Of a DNA stretch of 64,000 nt, positions 1 to 12,609 are shown piece after piece (positions within the stretch are counted from its first letter, which is position 1; every line of letters begins with the position of its first letter). Source of the DNA: Knufia peltigerae (taxonomy: Eukaryota; Ascomycota; Eurotiomycetes; Chaetothyriales; Trichomeriaceae); the NCBI GenBank assembly GCA_030247855.1, contig JAPDRN010000058.1, forward strand, positions 62,001-126,000. The letters run 5' to 3'. The position numbers were made by a program, and so were the translations under genes. The notes beneath the pieces are model-generated. The model worked only from the letters and a program-made list of their open reading frames with translations, searched no databases and had not been told where the DNA came from.

Positions 1-169
1 CCCACTTGAGACCACATTGAGAGACATAGTCAAGAGCCACTAGGTTGAAGTCACCGGGGAGTCCATGTAAGGAATCGATACCTAATTGTTTGAGTCTGGT
101 AAAAAGATAAGTAGCAACATCCACAGGCTCTCTGAGCTCGATTGATCGAATTTCAGTATTGGGAGCCAT
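1..169 (-). CDS. pdcA: Pyruvate decarboxylase, N-terminus only (runs off left edge)
   Basis: The minus strand is open from an ATG at 169-167 to the window edge, giving 56 residues. They follow the start of fungal pyruvate decarboxylases: a REPVDVATYLFTRLKQLG segment and the HGLPGDFNL motif (residues 35-43), then VALDYVSQCGLKW. The motif belongs to the thiamine-diphosphate (Pyr) domain. The family is cytosolic, needs ThDP and Mg2+, and decarboxylates pyruvate to acetaldehyde in alcoholic fermentation. The catalytic Glu that follows this segment in the family, and everything after it, lie outside the window. A TATA-like element lies about 70 bp upstream. A related indole-pyruvate-type decarboxylase cannot be excluded from the N-terminus alone. 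Confidence 0.88.
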   Translation of the reverse strand, partial: MAPNTEIRSIELREPVDVATYLFTRLKQLGIDSLHGLPGDFNLVALDYVSQCGLKW

Positions 170-1535
170 GGTTTGGGTATCAAAGGTATTGCATGAAAGA
201 AAGCCCAGAGTTGGGAACGTTCGGATGAGTTCCTCCACCTATATATACCTGTGAAACCTAGACATGAGCACCTAGACAATTTACTCAGGCTCGGAGCGGG
301 CATGCTGTGAACTCAACTTTGAATATGACAAGCAATTGGCCAGATGACGCAGGCGTAGGATGTAGTATCCATGCATGCTTGGTGATTATGCAGGTGGTCT
401 GATTGTGGAGGCCGGCGAGAGCTGTTTCTGCGACCACCACAATTGTCTCTAACGTGCCGATGGCACTCAGATCAATCGCAGATCATGGTGTGATGTAGCA
501 TAGAAGCCGTAGAAACTTTTCCAATTCCTACTGTACAAAGGCCCGACCAAGGCCATGTGCTTTTTCTTTTCACTAGTCCGTCGACACAGGGCCTAACTAC
601 ATGTTACGACAAAGCGCAGGTCTGCCAGTCTGTACTTTGGTTATACAGATGCTCCTTTTGGCACGGTGATACGGGTGCGCCTGAGTATTCTTCCGAGGCT
701 GCATTGGCGTCTGGGAGCGCCCTTGTTGCACCGCACTCGTAGTCTAGGTAGTGATGTTGGGGCATTGTAGGGGCGCAGGGAAGCGAAAAGGGAAGATTAT
801 AGGTACCAGAGGTTGGCGTAGGGGCGCGAGATAGGCTTCGGATGGCTTAACCCGATCATCTCCAGGGGCGACGTTCATGCGCTATCCTTAATCAAGGTAG
901 TCATTGTGGTTATTGATGCTATTTCTCGCTTCAGGCTTATTCCAGCATTCATTGGCTCCTACGACGCCTTCAGCAGACCAGCCACTGTACGAGCACAGGC
1001 CTCCAACACTCTCACCTTTGTCATGCACTGCTCATCGCAGGTTCTTCCATTCCTTCAAGAGTGCGCCTGAACGACTCCAAGGTGTATTCTCCAATCATCG
1101 CAGCAAGCAGCACGTCCGCCTGCGAGGATAGAGCCTTGCGTATTATCTCCCTGACACTTGCATCGTTACGCCCTTGCGACCTCTTGCACCGAATCCAACC
1201 TCCGCCTACGAACCGCATACTAGGCCCTACAACGATCCGTCGCAGTTGACCTGCCGAGCCACGATACCTGTCGAGTGCTTCTCCGCGGAAAGTTTCTTCT
1301 TCAGCGTCGTGCTCGTTGCGATTGCGATCACTTTAGCCCAATCGAGTACTATTGCAACAGGCCCCGGACATCCGACAGGGTCAGCGTGAGGAGGTTTGAA
1401 GGTGGTTTTGCGCCGATAAGGAGAAAATGGTGCCTAGCAGCCTCTCGTCGCGGTAAAGAGGTCAACACCTGCAAGTGCAATAGGCGCTACCAGGTGGAGA
1501 GGAGTTAGGTCAGGAACAGTTGGGTGCACCGGACG
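170..1535. other. Divergent intergenic region, pyruvate decarboxylase / MAPKKK
   Basis: About 1.4 kb separates the two start codons. Only short unsupported reading frames are present. From about 900 on, the strand towards the kinase gene is rich in C and short pyrimidine tracts, which suits a promoter and 5' leader. No RNA gene or repeat was recognised. Confidence 0.6.
240..247 (-). promoter_or_regulatory. TATA-like element of the pyruvate decarboxylase gene
   Basis: An eight-base TATATATA lies about 70 bp upstream of the minus-strand start codon at 169, a usual core-promoter distance in fungi. Position is the only evidence for use. Confidence 0.5.
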
Positions 1536-4500
1536 ATGGTGTCGAATAGCCAGATGATGGATAATCAACGTCAACAATATATACCAGGCCCGCCGCCACC
1601 CCCAGGTCAAGGCATCTTGAGCCACCTGCCACCACCTCCACCACGACCGCATCCGCAATCGACGTTGCCTCCTCCCCCTCCAGGGCCGCACCCGAATTCT
1701 TTGCCCTTGGGCACGGTATATGGACTACCGGGCGGAGGATGGCAGCAACAGCCATGGGGAAGACCGGGTCTGGGCCAAAATATACCACCACCACCTCCTC
1801 CTATGTTGCAAAATCAAAATCTACAATATGGTATGCGACAGCCTTCACACCTGAATATTCCTCCTCCACCCCCGCAGAATGATAAGCCCATCCTTTCCGC
1901 AACATTCATCCCAACCGGAGACTCTTTTGGCCCAGGGGTCGGTATCCCTCCTCTTGATGATTTTTCCTCTTTTTCTGGATATGACATGCAGTTTACAAAT
2001 GAACCGAGTTTTTCGCAATCGGAGAAAAGACATTCCGAAGGCACGACCGCTTCACACAGCTATTCTTATCCCAACCCGGCTCAGTCGAATTCGGACATTG
2101 CGAACAGGGAGGTTCGCGCATCGTCCGCTTCTTCCGGGCGGCCTTCATTCACCCTACCACTCCGCGACGGAAACGAGCCAATTTCTCCAGGCCCTCCTAC
2201 AGCAACACTACGTGATCCTCAGACCGGTAACGATCACAACCGTCAACGAGCTTATAGCGCTGCTGTTGCGACTGGTGGCACTAGCGAACTATCACTGCAA
2301 TGGCCGTTGGAAAGAGTTCTGGTTTGGCTTACCGCCAATGGTTTCTCAAAGGACTGGCAGGAGACTTTCAAGTTGCTAAAGCTTCAAGGCTCGGATTTCC
2401 TGGACTTAGGACGCGGTCCCAACGGCCGTGGCAATTTTGGAATGATGCATCAGACGATCTATCCTCAATTAGCAAAGGTTTGTTCTGGTAGCAATACCGG
2501 ATGGGACCAAGGCCGGGAACGTGAGGAAGGCAAAAGGCTGCGCAAACTGATATCAAGGCTTGTGGAGCAAGGAGGTGAAGGACCAGCGAGTGCGGGCATA
2601 GGCCATCGAAGACGTGAATCGGGGATCCCAAGCGCCTCCACAGATGGTACAGTGGAAAACTCTCCACATCTTCCTCGTGCCGAATTCAGCAATCCTTCTG
2701 GGGCTTCCGGCCCCGAAGGAAGCCCAGGAAAGCAAGCAGCTCTTTTTCCAACAGGGCTCGGTCCGCGCAATTCACAGAACCGGAGCAGCACGATGCCTGT
2801 CTTCAGCAAACACAGCAGTAGCTCCTCTACTCCCAGTGATGCAAAGGCACCGGACAGCTTCCATGGCACCAGTCGTGCAGATTACACAAGGAATGTTCTC
2901 ACAACCATTACCAGTCGTGGGCGACACAGTCCTAATCTATCCGGCGATGGCTCGACTGGTCTATTACCAAAAGGTCTTGGAGCATCCCCAAGTGCGAGCC
3001 CCGGCCTCAGTAATGCGGTACCTGCCTCAGCCACAAGTGTGTCCTCACAGACATATCGACCCGAACATAACAAGAGTAACAGCACTGACTCCATGCTGAA
3101 AGTGAATGGATCTTCGAGACTTAATGCTCAGGGAAGTCACGTCGACAGCAGCAGGAGTGGCACAGAAAATGCACATTCTGGGAGATTTTATGCTGATCGT
3201 CGAGACGCTCAAGAGATGTCGAGGCCTTCGCCTCTTGAAACGCATCGCACCTGGAGTAATGACTACCCCACGGGATCAAGTGCGAAAGATCAAAAGCCAG
3301 GTATATGGAGTAAGTTCATCAGAAAAAAACACGACCATAGTCAACCTCCTGCAGACGATCATGCTCTTGAGTCACCAACAAGTCCAGGAGGGCTTCGTCT
3401 ATTTTCCAAGCCCAGTGCGAATGGGAGCGATTCAGCATTGCAGCAACGACCGGCTTCTACTAGCGTGGCCAGCGAAGATGAAAGATCTTCTTATACGTCA
3501 AAACGACCAGCCAATATCTCGCGAAAATATATTTTTGTTACTCCTGACTGCTGGAATTACCGGCTCGTCGATGTAACGGAGGTGGAATCAGCGGGAGCTT
3601 TGCGGAGCCTCATCTGTATTGAGCTGGGAATTGCCGATGCTGAGTACGCACATATATTCGTGACCGAACCCGGACAATCAGATCACGACACTCCCCTTTC
3701 CGACAGCGCCCTTCTTTCAATCCGTAGTCGGACGGATTATACAGGAAGCTTAAAGTTATATGTGCAGAGCCCAACGTTATCAGCTGTGTCAGGAGCAACT
3801 TCTACTGGGCTGGGTGTCTCATTTGGTCAGAGAGAAGGCTTACCGATGTTGAAATCGAATTCTGCTGGCGGAATCAGTCGTAACGGCTATCCACCGGCTC
3901 CTAGCTCTGTGGGCGAACAGCCCTCGACGGACCCAGCGCTGCTTCAAAAGCAGGCTGAGGAGTATCGACGGCAGACCGAGGCCAAGCATAAGGCTTACCT
4001 GGAATCTCGCCGAGCCCAAAAGGAGTCGAGTTCTACCTACAGTGGTGGTGGCATTCGTGGAAGTACTGTCATTGACTTTGATAGTCCGCGGCTGTCACCA
4101 TTTGAAGACAAGAAGGTTGAACCTCTAGTTCCAGTTCGAAAGCCCCCAACGGCACCGTCTGAGTCGACCACGTTGACTAAAGTCAACTCTCTCAGAGCAA
4201 GAGGATCTGGGACCCGATCTTCTTTGGATGCCTTGAAACGTATTTCTGATCCTATCGCAGAGGAAGAAGCTAATAGGCTGAAGAAGAAATCGAGCTCCTC
4301 GGCCATGGCATCCGCGGGTATCGGAGCTGCACTGGCAAATGTTGGTAGAATGGCTGGTGCTCCTGCTTCCGTTGGAGGCCAGGGTTTACAACAAAGGCAA
4401 CCATTCGATTTCGACCAACGAGCCTATGGAGGCTTCCAAGACAACCAGAACCGCACCCCTACCATCGACAGCACGCGCCATTCAGCATCATCTCGTGATA

Positions 4501-6482
4501 TCAGCCCCTCTGACGATGCACCCAGACCTCGCCTGCAGACCAGAAAGTCGTACGGACCAGACCTTGAGTTCAGGGAGACTAACGTGTCATTTGCTCCTTC
4601 ACCTAATCCTCTCAAACAGGATGACTCGGATGATGACTCGGACGATGGCTTATTCGCTATTCCCCTGACCAATAAGTCATTACCGAGGAACATAGATCAG
4701 GCAATGGGAACTAAGGAACAGCGGCCGGCACTGACGGTCGACACAGACCACCATGCAGGAAAAAATGTTCGCTTCAAATCGCCAGCCTCATCAGGTGGTC
4801 TATCTATGCACCATAATGGCGCCGAAGACAGCGCCACAGCCAGTGGCGACGGTTATGAGCGCAGTTTGTCTGAGGGTAGTTTCAGTGGTTCCGCGCAATC
4901 CCCGGACGATGCCAGAATGGGTCGCAGAGACTCCTTCATCAGTGACATATGGGCGAATCGTCCTGCAGTGGAGAATGTGGTGCATCACCTGGATGAGTTC
5001 TTCCCAGGCGTCAATCTCGACGAGCCCTACTTAGAGGAAAAAGGTGACAACAACTCTCCCATGAAATCGATAGATCAAAATCCTCTTGAAAGCGGACAAA
5101 ATGCATCAGTGTCTTCCGCACACTATGGCACCACAGGCTTGGATCTAGACTTCAAGCGCAAGAGCGAATCTGACACTCTAGGATCAGATGAATCCACTCT
5201 CAAAGCCCGAGACCGAGACAAGGTCGCTAATGTTGCGCAAAGACAAGTCGGACGGGCCGCAGGTGGCATCTCGCGTATGAAGTCCATTCGTGAAGTGGCA
5301 CAAAAGCGTAATGATATCAGGAGAGGTCCGTCTGTGGCGCAAAGGGTTGAACAGGCCAATGCCAGCAGCATCGTCCGTCGCAAAAGTACAAAGATGTTCG
5401 GAGCGAACATTGTACAGATCAAGCCTAGGCCGGGTAATCGACTGTCAACCCTAGATCCGATACCACAAGAAGAGGTCCCTTCCGAAGATATGCCTAAGAG
5501 ACAGGCGACTTTCAAGATCATTCGTGGTCAGCTGATTGGCAAAGGTACCTACGGTCGTGTATACCTGGGTATGAACGCTACTACTGGTGATTTCTTGGCC
5601 GTCAAGCAGGTCGAAGTCAACCAGAAAGCTGCAGGCCACGACAAGGAACGTATCAAAGAAATGGTCGCTGCTCTGGATCAAGAAATTGAGACGATGAAAG
5701 ACCTAGAGCATCCCAACATTGTTCAATACCTAGGGTTTGAACGAAAGGAGTTTTCCGTCAGTATCTACCTCGAATACATTCCTGGTGGGTCCATTGGCAG
5801 CTGTCTGCGCAAACATGGGAAATTCGAAGAGTCGGTGGTTCGATCACTGACAAGACAAACACTTGAGGGATTGGCCTATCTTCACCACGAGGGAATCCTG
5901 CACCGAGATCTGAAAGCCGATAATATCCTGCTTGATCTTGATGGCACCTGTAAGATCTCCGATTTTGGCATCTCCAAGAAGTCAGACAACATCTATGGCA
6001 ACGACATCACCAACAGCATGCAAGGGTCCGTCTTTTGGATGGCTCCAGAAGTGGTCAGATCGCAAGGGCAAGGGTACAGCGCCAAGGTGGACATATGGTC
6101 CCTTGGCTGCGTGGTTTTGGAGATGTTTGCGGGCAAGAGACCCTGGAGCCGGGAAGAAGCCATCGGCGCAATCTTCAAGTTGGGAAGTCTCAGTCAAGCG
6201 CCTCCGATTCCCGAAGATGTGCAGTCGACTGCGACGGTGGACGGCCTGAACTTCATGTACGACTGTTTCCAAGTGTGAGTTTTGATCCGGCCCATTTTTT
6301 TCTGTCTCGTGTTTCGATTTACTGACCTTTGATCCGTTTTCAGCAATCCGAGCGACAGACCAACGCCCGAGACACTACTTCGACACTCTTCGTTTTGCGT
6401 TCCAGATCCGTACTACAACTTTTACGATACCCCCCTCGCCGCGAAATTGAGGAATGCCGACGGAGGTGGCCTCGGTGGTTGA
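1536..6482 (+). CDS. BCK1: Bck1-type MAP kinase kinase kinase of the cell wall integrity pathway
   Basis: Two exons (1536-6274, 6344-6482) give 1625 residues; the 69-nt intron has a GTGAGT donor and ACTGAC branch. The first in-frame ATG is 1536; a GTG at 1524 is ignored. In order: a Pro-rich N-terminus (about 10-115), a SAM-like domain (about 252-340), a long Ser-rich linker, an RA/ubiquitin-like segment (about 663-745) and a C-terminal Ser/Thr kinase domain from about 1328. The Gly loop GKGTYG, VAIK-type Lys1357, HRDLKADN (His1456) and DFG (Asp1476) are intact, so the kinase should be active. The layout matches Bck1/Slk1 rather than Ste11 or Ssk2. Bck1 acts in the cytoplasm between protein kinase C and the Mkk1/2-Slt2 module. 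A glucan synthase and a glucanosyltransferase, typical outputs of the pathway, lie in the same window. Confidence 0.93.
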
Positions 6483-7201
6483 ATTCGGCCGATACAGTAC
6501 TGATACTATATCTAGTATATGCGCCATTCCATTTGAACCACTCATACCCTGTGCGATTCATTGTCCAGATGGAATGCTCCCACATGGTATGTATATACCC
6601 GGACTTGATCATCGCGGCGGCCATCGACACACACTTGTCGAGTCGGTCTGGTGGGAGAATTTTTTGTCTCCTTTTTTTGGTTTCACGAGTACGACTTGAC
6701 GATTCTACGAGTGAGGGGGAGTGAGCGAGAGGCTCATGTACAACGTACGTGCATACTTGCTTTGGACCAGGAGCTGCCAGAGTGCTCGCAGGGCCCAGGG
6801 TCTTTTACTGTAGTAGGGAAATCAGAGGTGAGGAGTATACCAAGGGAGTACGGAGTACATTTGGAACCCTGAATGAAGAAGGCTCTTTGGGGACAGAGAG
6901 TGTGCGTGTGTGTGCGTGTGTGTGCGTGCGTGCGTGTGCTTGCTACGATAGTACACTGTAGGTGAATCATTCCTGGGTGTTCCCGAGCACAGAAACCACC
7001 TTGTTCTATACTTGTTCTATACATTTGAACAGTGCCAGGAAGAGAATTTCGATTCCCCAGCCAAAACTTTGTTCAGTCGGGCATTGCTTATACCCGTACG
7101 CATAAACTACCACATCTAAGCTACCTAGTCCGAGCCAGCCCAACCCGGCTCCGAGATATTCAACATATACTTGGTCAGTGTCAGAACGTAAAGACGCGAG
7201 G
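6483..7201. other. Convergent intergenic region
   Basis: The 3' flanks of the MAPKKK (+) and the Sro7-like gene (-). It holds a GT-rich simple repeat (6901-6939) and one copy of the TACGGAGTA motif (6849-6857). No coding sequence was recognised. Confidence 0.6.
6901..6939. repeat. GT/CG dinucleotide microsatellite
   Basis: About 39 bases of alternating TG with interspersed CG steps, in the shared 3' flank of two convergent genes. Alternating purine-pyrimidine tracts can form Z-DNA; no function is implied here. Confidence 0.8.
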
Positions 7202-10200
7202 CTAAAAGCCAAATTTGGACGCCACGAACCCCAGGGCGGCTTGCCTCTTTTGCTTCGCGACGAATTTACTCACGTCGTCACTCCACGTGTTGCTCGAGTC
7301 CGCCGCCCGGTCCATACTGTCACCCGCCAGCCCCAGGTTCTCGGTCCTCTCGGCCAGCTGTCGCTGCATGTAGGCCCAGTAGGACTCCTGATTGGGGTCG
7401 GGTTTGGGCGCGCGTCCCGTCCGCGCGGCCTCCCTCTGTCGCGCGTACTCTGCCTCCTGGGCGGCGCGCATCTCGGCGACCATGCGCTTGGAAGGCGGCC
7501 TGTCCGCCCCGCCGATCAGAATGTCCAGATCCGAGGGAGTAATGTACTGCGTCCCCGCGATCCACTGGAGGTTGCTGATGGTGGGCCGGGGGGGAACCAT
7601 CTTGGTGGGATCGTAGAGCGCGTCGGTGCTGGGGGCCAAGGGCAGGCCCGCGCCAAAGACGTTAACCATGGACACCTCGCTCGGCCCCGCCCAACCCAGA
7701 ATATCACCGGTCGGGGTGACGATGGCCTCGCTGAACCGTTTCGTGTCCAGGATGTGGTTGACCCGCGTGCTCGCAATCTCCTTCAAAGCTGGGATGGAGA
7801 ATGCTCGGGCGGTTCCGTCTCCAAAGAGTCCGACCAGTGCGTAGCCGCGGTCTTCGAAGCGTGTCACGTTTGCCGCGTCACAAAGATATTGGTCGAACGT
7901 TTTCGAGGCGCCTTTTGCCGAGGCCGGACGGAAAATGTGGACAGATGAAACGGCTGCCACCACCAAAACACCATCTACTCTCCGACCTGACTGCAGCCCT
8001 GCCATTGCCTGTCCCGTCGCTGCAGCCAGAGCTCCCGTGTGAGCGTCAATGGGCGATATTGACACGATTCTGTCGTCTGCAGTTTGAGCAACCCCGGCAA
8101 ATTGTGCCGTGTATCGTCCTGACTGTGAAGGCAGGATCTTGAAAGTCACAATCCTGCCGCGAGATGTGCCTACGAACAAGGCAAGTGAAGAATAGTCTGC
8201 CGGCTTGTTAGACTTGGACAACAATACAGGAATGCGATGCACTTACCGTCACCATCAAGGGTCATGATGCCAAATTCCACTGCCGTTGCGAACTCAGTAG
8301 ATTGCGGGGTTGTGGCAGACCGACGAACACTATTCCGTCTATGCTTGGTCGCAACAATCTCGTTCAACAGCGCAGTATGAATGATGGCTGGTCCACGAAG
8401 ATCAACTATCGTGACTCCGCCTCCAGCATATCCGGCAGCCACAAACCCAACATCAGAATGACGGAGAGCCGTGACGGGTCCTTGCTGGTCATTTGTCATC
8501 GTCAATGGTAAAAGTCCTTCTCTCAGATTCGGATCAGCTCGTCTGCTGATGTCTGTCATTTGGCCGGGTCCACCATTTGAGCCAGGATCGGCCGGTGGTT
8601 GTCCAGCAAACTGATTTCTATTCAGCCTGAAGACAACCAATTCGCCAGATCTAAGTCCGACGGATAATTCTCCAGTTGCGCCAGACATACTCAATTGAGA
8701 AACGTCTAACTGATCCCAGCGGCCGACGGCTCTACCGAGATCGACTTGAATGACACCAGGATTCTCAATCAGATCCCCATGTCCTGCATCCCAAACTCGA
8801 ATCGTCCCGTCGGCATGTGCTGCTTGGACAATATTGCGGGTTTCGTGTCTTTTAAGCGGCTTCGTCCCTGCCGCACCTCCCAGCAAGATATTCGGCCCGT
8901 GTTGACGTAATTCTCTCATACCAAGCCATCTTGTTCGGTCAACGTAGGAAAGAGCTGTCTTTGTGACGAAAGGGTGCACAAACGACAAGGACACGTGAAG
9001 CTGGTTCGTAGGAGTAATTGGGTGTCCTGAAGGGAAACTCATCGTAAGAAGCTCGCCAGAGGATAAGACAGTCAGGACCGCAATAGGATCATGAGAACCT
9101 GCAAAGTGCGGAGATACTCGTGGAACTGGCAAAAAGGTCGTTACCTGAGTGTTTGGCGGTGTGGGAAGGATTTGTACTCTCTTTGGGTTTCTAAAATGGC
9201 CTGCCAAGTAGTCCCAGGTTGATGTCTGATAATTCGGTGTTAGTCCGAGATCAATAAAGGTCAATCCTTTGCTCGGACTGGTCGTGGATGAGCCTCCAGC
9301 GATGAGAAGGCCCGTATCGTCGGCGTTCTCCTTTGAGCACCAGTAGATATTGCAATAGGGCTCTTTAACTGAACCGGCGCCAGGACCAGCCCTGGACGAG
9401 CCACGGCCGGGGACATTGACGTCAGTTTCGTCTAGGTTCCTTGCATGAATCGCTCTACCGTCACGGGGGTCCCAGAATATCATGCTCGAGTCTTCGTGGG
9501 CTGTCAACACAAACGTACCGGTGGGATGCCATACAGCGTGAGTGAGTCGAGGATGTCGCGCTTGATTGACACCCGCCGGGTCTCCATCGCCACCAGGAGC
9601 GCCTCTGGGCACCTCGTACTGGAAGAACTTGAGCGCCTTGTTCTGCTTGAATGAGTAGATCACGGCCCCTTCGGAGTACCCGATGAGTAACGTCCCGATG
9701 TCCTTTGGGTGAAACTGAATGGACACCACCGGCAGAATGCGTGCTCTTGGATTGCGCTCGCGCCAGAGATTGGGGATCTTGAACGGCGTGAGCCCTTCCC
9801 TATCCAGGTCATACGCCACAATTTCTCCTAAATCATCGCAGGTCAGTTGTGTGTTTTCCATCGTTGTTTCTAAGCCTCTTGGTTCCAACCCACCATTTTG
9901 TAGTCCCGTCAGACAATAGTCTAAACTTGGATCAGTGAGCAGAGCGGTTACATGGCCGGGAGGTGCGTAGTTCGCAACCATGTGCTTGTTATCGAGGCTG
10001 AAGACGCTGACGTCGTTCTTGGAGTCCAGGACAATCAGCTTGTCGGCACAGAACTGAATGGCTCGAATGGAAGCGGGCCGGGGAGGTCGGAAGGTCACGT
10101 CGACACGCTTCTGTCCATAGACATTGACGACGCCAGCGCCGAACTGGGATTCATTCGTGCCAACGGCGAGGAGGGACTGGACGGGATCGTAGGCAAGGAC

Positions 10201-10377
10201 GGAGATTTGAGAATTGACGCCATAGCGAGCGAACTGGAAACGGTCAGCGGCATGCTCAGGCAGGGAGAACCCAAGTCCCCGGCGACTCACCTCATCCAGC
10301 ATGAATACCTCGGACGACACACCTACTGAGAGATCGGTCGCGATGCCGGCCTGCTTGCCACGAAACAGGTGCGCCAT
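7202..10377 (-). CDS. SRO7: Sro7/tomosyn/Lgl-family WD40 exocytosis regulator
   Basis: Four exons (10377-10291, 10233-9894, 9827-8247, 8196-7202) encode 1000 residues. Introns are 57, 66 and 50 nt with GTGAGT, GTGGGT and GTAAGT donors and CTGAC or CTAAC branch sites. The N-terminus (FARYGVNSQISVLAYDP, LLAVGTNESQFG) and the C-terminus ending ASKFGF are characteristic of fungal Sro7. The protein is built of WD40-like repeats (for example DGTIRVWD) that in yeast form two beta-propellers. Family members bind the Q-SNARE Sec9 and the Rab Sec4 at sites of polarised growth and control vesicle fusion at the plasma membrane. The first two introns are multiples of three and stop-free, so an unspliced reading also stays open; family alignment supports removing both. 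Confidence 0.9.
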
Positions 10378-10923
10378 GGCTCAAGTTCGGCACGAGTCTC
10401 GAGCATCACAACTAAGTTCCTTCAAGCAGTAACCCGGGTCGCCTTGTGACGAGGGAGTAGTATCGGGTTTTACGTTTCACGGTTGTGAAGATGTTGGTCG
10501 GAAGGCCAAGGCTGCGCCGGGGATCGTTTAGGCTGCGGTCGGACTGTAAACACGTCAACTCCTTCTTGGCCTTCCCAGTAGATCCGTATGAATGAGGTAT
10601 ATCAGGCTCAGCGACCTTCCACTTCTCAACGACCCAGAAGGTCAGAAGCGCTACTCTGCTACAGATGTTCGACATTGGGTCAGAGTACAGCAAACACGAG
10701 CACCGAACGGGCGAAGGTCGATGAGTGGCCGCGTACGTCACATACAGACAGTATTCAAGATGAACGCTGGTGTCATGGAGAACAGAATCAGAAATTGTTT
10801 TTGTTTGGAAACAACACACCATTACAGAAAATACTTGTACCAATTGCAAGAATACAAATTCCAGTCAAGGTAATAACAACCACTACAAGCACATGTGCGG
10901 AAGAACGATCATGGTCCAGTCCT
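10378..10923. other. Intergenic region upstream of the Sro7-like gene
   Basis: About 545 bp between the Sro7-like start and the stop of the next minus-strand gene. Overlapping frames on both strands show no recognisable protein. It probably holds the Sro7 promoter and the SnoaL-like gene's 3' UTR. Confidence 0.5.
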
Positions 10924-11463
10924 TCACTGCTTGATCACTCCCCTCTGCATCAAAATATGAACACCAGGCATCGAGTCACCCATGATTTCACATCTCTTCA
11001 GCTCAATTCCTCCGTGCGCCGCGCCATCCCTCTTGACATAGATGAATCGGAAAGCAGAGGGAATCTTCACATCCCATTCGCGTCCTTGCAAATCTGCGAC
11101 CTTCTTCTCGCCCGCGACAGACTCCCCGATACAATTGGCGTAGAAGTACGCCTGACCTAGCATTTCCCACCCGTCGTCGATCTCCCAGCAAACGAGGAAA
11201 TAAGGCTCATGAAACTCTTTGGTGAAGAAATTGTACATCGACTTGGACTGCTCCCAGGCAACCTCGTGGCCCTTGAATTCCGAGCCATCCGGCTTGACGA
11301 GAGAAAAGTCCTCAGTATGCCATTCGTTCCTCTTGTCTTCCCAGCGACCGCGCTTGTTGAAGTTCAGGGTATAGTCCTCCATCCATTTCATCGCAGGGTG
11401 CCGTCTAGTCACATCATCCCAGGTCCCAGAGTGGATGAAAGCAGGCTGTGTTGGGAAAGACAT
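10924..11463 (-). CDS. SnoaL/NTF2-like domain protein of unknown function
   Basis: A single exon of 179 residues starting at ATG 11463; the frame is open a little further up but only from a TTG. The pattern of an N-terminal helix (HPAMKWMEDYTLNF), a Trp- and aromatic-rich middle (EDFSLVKPDG, FFTKEFHEPYFLVCWE) and a C-terminal sheet suggests an alpha+beta-barrel of the NTF2-like superfamily. The length fits stand-alone fungal members, which range from isomerases and hydratases to ligand binders. No catalytic residues can be assigned, and no neighbour indicates a pathway. No signal peptide or membrane segment is seen, so it is probably cytosolic. Confidence 0.6.
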   Translation of the reverse strand: MSFPTQPAFIHSGTWDDVTRRHPAMKWMEDYTLNFNKRGRWEDKRNEWHTEDFSLVKPDGSEFKGHEVAWEQSKSMYNFFTKEFHEPYFLVCWEIDDGWEMLGQAYFYANCIGESVAGEKKVADLQGREWDVKIPSAFRFIYVKRDGAAHGGIELKRCEIMGDSMPGVHILMQRGVIKQ

Positions 11464-12609
11464 GAGGCTGGAAATCAATGAGTTCCCGTCCTTTGTAGGA
11501 GATTAGAATCGTCAGAGAAATTGGAAGTTGAGGAACTCTAAGAACTCTTCTTAGACAGCAAAATAGCCAGCAGAAACCAGCTTCACCCAGCCCTTATGTA
11601 CTCCCACTACAAGAGCATTGGCCTGGTTTAGGAGCGGCACCCAGCTACAACTCACCACAATAACACGAGGTTCAGCTGAGCCATCATTTTTCAGCTCGAT
11701 GGAGGGGCTGGCAGGTGGCCAGGATTTTCTAGGCAGTATCAGGTGCAACAATGGTGTAATTGATTTGATGATGTCGTAGATTGAATTCGTGGTGGTCCAG
11801 CCTCGAAGATCTAGCCTCTGTCGATACGGGGGGCCCCCGCAGTCCGACTCACCGTCTAACCACTTTCCGTAGGCGTTCTGAATTCAAGTCTCCGGCTGAG
11901 GCGACTCCTAAAGGTCAGAAATGAGAGCAAGGAGACGAGTTTCACTGGACAGGCATTGTCAAGGTCCGTAATACAGCTTGAAGGTCGGCAAGTGCTGATC
12001 CAATCGTACTCCATCTCCGACCTTGAGGGTCTTGCCTGCGTTTACGAGGGGCCATTAGTCAGTGAAAGAAAGTCTCACCCTTTTTCCAGGTGTTCAACGG
12101 CGATTGGCTTGCAAGAAGATTTCAGACTCAAGATGAGCTGCCACTGTGGAATTCATGAAGGGGGCCAGACTGAACAAGCGGACGATGCTTCCAACGTATG
12201 AGCCGAAGCCGATCAGCGCGTTTATCCATAGATCAATTTTGTTTTTCATGGCTTTCTTCCTGCCCTCTCATGATGCTCATCAAGAAGCAAATTCTGCTTT
12301 CACAATTCGCCTACCTCGCGCTCTCCATGACCATCAGCACGAACCTTCGCTTGGTGACGGGCTGAATGGAACGTCGACGCGAAGGGAAGGGAAACCTTGG
12401 GAGAATCGTTGCAAGTGATACCATGCAACGTGATAAAAAGGCTGAATTTATTACACATTAACTACTTCGTATACTCCGTAGTGCTCTGCATCGCTGAACA
12501 TCTATCTCCATTGCTTGTCTGGAGACAGAAAGCCCATTTCTCATGCCATCAAAATAGTTCTTAATTTGTTCCAAAAACATACTGTACACAAAAGTATAGA
12601 CGTCATAGC
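11464..12609. other. Intergenic region with possible minus-strand gene remnants
   Basis: No intact gene is supported. On the minus strand, a 51-codon ATG frame (12249-12094) encodes a partly hydrophobic peptide. A longer open stretch (about 11860-11551) contains a possible intron (GTGAGT donor, CTAAAC branch, TTGTAG acceptor). The pieces do not join into one frame. They may be remnants of a decayed gene or chance. A TACTCCGTA motif lies at 12472-12480. Confidence 0.35.

Noticed and set aside
1524..1535. GTG start four codons upstream for the MAPKKK
   Set aside because: GTG is not a normal nuclear start codon in fungi and the next codons include the first ATG at 1536.
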